DNA of 6,698 bases from contig JAKLLJ010000173.1 in assembly GCA_023150215.1 (NCBI GenBank), positions 292 to 6,989 of the forward strand, in the 5' to 3' direction. Position numbers and translations under genes: made by a program. Position 1 is the stretch's first letter. Each line of letters starts with the position of its first letter. Below are positions 5,065 through 6,698 of the stretch, one piece after another. Source of the stretch: Thauera sp. Its GTDB lineage: Bacteria; Pseudomonadota; Gammaproteobacteria; Burkholderiales; Rhodocyclaceae. The notes under the pieces were generated by a model. That model was not told where the DNA came from. It did no database searches and saw only the letters and a list, made by a program, of their open reading frames with translations.

Positions 5065-6698
5065 TACGAGGCCTGTTCCGCTTCATCTACAAGGTGCTGC
5101 GCATGTTCGTGCGCCTGCTCGACCTGGTCGTGCGCGGGGTGTTCTACGCGCTGCTGATTTTCGGCCTGGGCGTGCTGGTGTCGTTCTTCTTCCACCCCGA
5201 GCCCGAGGTGCCCGCAGGCGCTGCGCTGGTGCTGCGGCCGGTGGGCACCATCGTCGAGCAGGCCGAGCTCGAGCCGCCGCTCGCGCTGCTGCGTGCCGGG
5301 GGCGCCCCCGCCGGGCAGTTGCGGCTGGCCGACCTGGTCGAGGCGGTGCGCAGCGCGCGTGACGACGAGCGCATCGCCGCGTTGGTGATCGAGACCGACG
5401 AGCTGGTCGGCGGCGGCTTCTCCAAGCTCGCCGAGCTGCGCGCCGCGATCGCCGACTTCAAGGCCGCCGGCAAGCCGGTGCTGGCGCGCGGCGAGCGCTT
5501 CACCCAGTCGCAGTACTACCTCGCCTCGGTCGCCGACGAGGTGCATCTGTCGCCCGATGGCTTCGTGCTGCTGCGCGGCCTGGCGCGCTACGGCACCTAT
5601 TTCAAGGACGCGCTCGACAAGCTCGGGGTCAAGGTGCATGTGTTCCGCGTCGGCGAGTACAAGTCCTTCGCCGAGCCCTTCACCCGCAACGACATGTCGG
5701 CCGAGGATCGCGAATCCACCCGCGACCTGCTCGACGGCCTGTGGCGGATCATGCGCGACGACATCGCCGCCAGCCGCAAGCTCACGCCCGCGGCGGTCGA
5801 TGCCCATGTCAACAACATCCGCGACGCGCTCGCCGCGAGCGGCGGCGACGCCGCCCAGGCCGCACTCGCCGCCGGCCTGGTCGATCGCTTCAGCACGCGC
5901 GACGAGTGGCGCGCGCGCCTGATCGAGGCGGTCGGCATCGCAAGCGATGACAAGGAACCGCGCAGCATCGATCTCGACGACTACCTCCTGCTCTCGGCGC
6001 GCGACACGGACGCGGCCGCCAGCGTGGCGGTGATCGTCGCTCAGGGCACCATCGTCGATGGTGCCGAGCCGGCGGGCGTGGTCGCCGGCGACACCTTCGC
6101 CCACCTGATCCGCGCGGCGCGCGAGAACGACGACATCAAGGCGCTGGTGCTGCGCATCGACAGCCCCGGCGGCAGTGCGTGGGCGTCCGAGCTCATTCGG
6201 CGCGAGCTGCAGCTCACCCGTGATGCGGGCAAGCCGGTGATCGCCTCGATGAGCTCGGTGGCGGCCTCGGGCGGTTACTGGATCGCCGCCGGCGCCGACG
6301 AGATCTGGGCAGCGCCCGGCACCGTGACCGGCTCGATCGGCATCTTCGGCCTCTTCCCCGAGTTCGCCGAGCCGCTGCGCCGGCTCGGCGTCGGTGTCGA
6401 CGGCGTGGCCACAGCGCCGCTCGCCGGCGCGCTCGACCCGCGCCGTCCGCTCGACCCGGCGGCGGCCGAGGCGATGCAGCTCGGTATCGATCACGGCTAC
6501 CGCCGCTTCCTCGAGGTGGTGGCGCAGGCGCGCAAGATGAGCATCGCGGAGGTCGACGCGGTCGCGCGCGGCCGCGTGTGGCCCGGCGAGGCGGCGAGCC
6601 GGCTCGGCCTGGTGGACAAGCTCGGCGGCCTGGGCGATGCAATCGAGGCTGCGGCCGCGCGTGCCGGCGTGGACGACTACGACGTGGTGTGGCCGGAG
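5061..6698 (+). CDS. sppA: SppA-type signal peptide peptidase, S49 family (67K type), runs off right edge
   Basis: The frame is open through the last base, giving 546 residues; the E. coli enzyme has 618, so the C-terminus is missing. SppA is an inner-membrane serine protease with a Ser-Lys dyad that degrades cleaved signal peptides. It has two tandem S49 domains, with the Lys in the first and the Ser in the second. Seen here: a basic N-terminus and a membrane segment (about residues 24-44), then the first domain with VGEYKSFAEPFTRNDMS and the likely catalytic Lys201. The second domain begins near 322 (VAVIVAQGTIVDG), with IDSPGGS (366-372), SMSSVAASGGYW and the likely nucleophile Ser403, and TVTGSIGIFG. 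The Lys-Ser distance of 202 is close to that of E. coli SppA (209 and 409). GTG 5061 is preferred for GAGG 10 nt upstream; ATG 5103 is an in-frame alternative that would shorten the basic head. Confidence 0.93.
   Translation, partial: MIRGLFRFIYKVLRMFVRLLDLVVRGVFYALLIFGLGVLVSFFFHPEPEVPAGAALVLRPVGTIVEQAELEPPLALLRAGGAPAGQLRLADLVEAVRSARDDERIAALVIETDELVGGGFSKLAELRAAIADFKAAGKPVLARGERFTQSQYYLASVADEVHLSPDGFVLLRGLARYGTYFKDALDKLGVKVHVFRVGEYKSFAEPFTRNDMSAEDRESTRDLLDGLWRIMRDDIAASRKLTPAAVDAHVNNIRDALAASGGDAAQAALAAGLVDRFSTRDEWRARLIEAVGIASDDKEPRSIDLDDYLLLSARDTDAAASVAVIVAQGTIVDGAEPAGVVAGDTFAHLIRAARENDDIKALVLRIDSPGGSAWASELIRRELQLTRDAGKPVIASMSSVAASGGYWIAAGADEIWAAPGTVTGSIGIFGLFPEFAEPLRRLGVGVDGVATAPLAGALDPRRPLDPAAAEAMQLGIDHGYRRFLEVVAQARKMSIAEVDAVARGRVWPGEAASRLGLVDKLGGLGDAIEAAAARAGVDDYDVVWPE

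Noticed and set aside
4887..6494. A 535-codon open frame on the minus strand opposite trmB and the SppA-type gene
   Set aside because: Its translation is rich in Arg, Ala, Gly, His and Asp with no recognisable domain. It is the antisense mirror of a clearly conserved S49 peptidase gene, a common effect of strong third-position GC bias.

Overview
This GC-rich window has the gene content of a betaproteobacterial chromosome, most likely the Rhodocyclales/Zoogloeales group (Thauera, Azoarcus and relatives). That placement is inferred from the metX-metW and ampG neighbourhood, codon use and protein character, not from a database search. It holds ordinary housekeeping genes: no prophage, insertion sequence, CRISPR array or RNA gene was seen. 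The interest lies in the non-coding DNA between the genes.

Left part (1-1680). The 5' end of an ampG-type muropeptide permease gene runs leftward off the window (535 to 1). Divergent from it is a small unrecognised gene (656-973) with a strong Shine-Dalgarno sequence. It converges on metW (1597-1007, minus). Between metW and metX is an 83-bp gap with a GC-rich hairpin that looks like a dispersed intergenic repeat.

Centre (1681-3004). metX (minus) encodes homoserine O-acyltransferase, which with MetW forms the acyl-homoserine step of methionine synthesis. Its leader is the best regulatory signal here: a sigma70-like promoter (TTGACT, 17 bp, TAACTT), then a pseudoknot matching the SAM-II riboswitch pattern, then a Rho-independent terminator ending just before the start codon. 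This predicts that S-adenosylmethionine shuts off metX-metW.

Right part (3005-6698). Four plus-strand genes follow: thiS and thiG (sulfur carrier and thiazole synthase of thiamine synthesis), trmB (tRNA m7G46 methyltransferase) and a large SppA-type S49 peptidase that runs off the right edge. thiG and trmB overlap by ATGA, and a tiny 11-codon frame bridges the trmB stop to the GTG start of the peptidase gene, so the last three genes look like one unit. thiS is separated from thiG by 220 bp holding a perfect 27-bp inverted pair of REP-like units, each with a GTAG foot and a small hairpin. This is the layout of a REPIN, a short non-autonomous element mobilised by RAYT transposases.

No wholly new system was found. 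The riboswitch-terminator leader and the REPIN inside the thi operon are the observations most worth following up.
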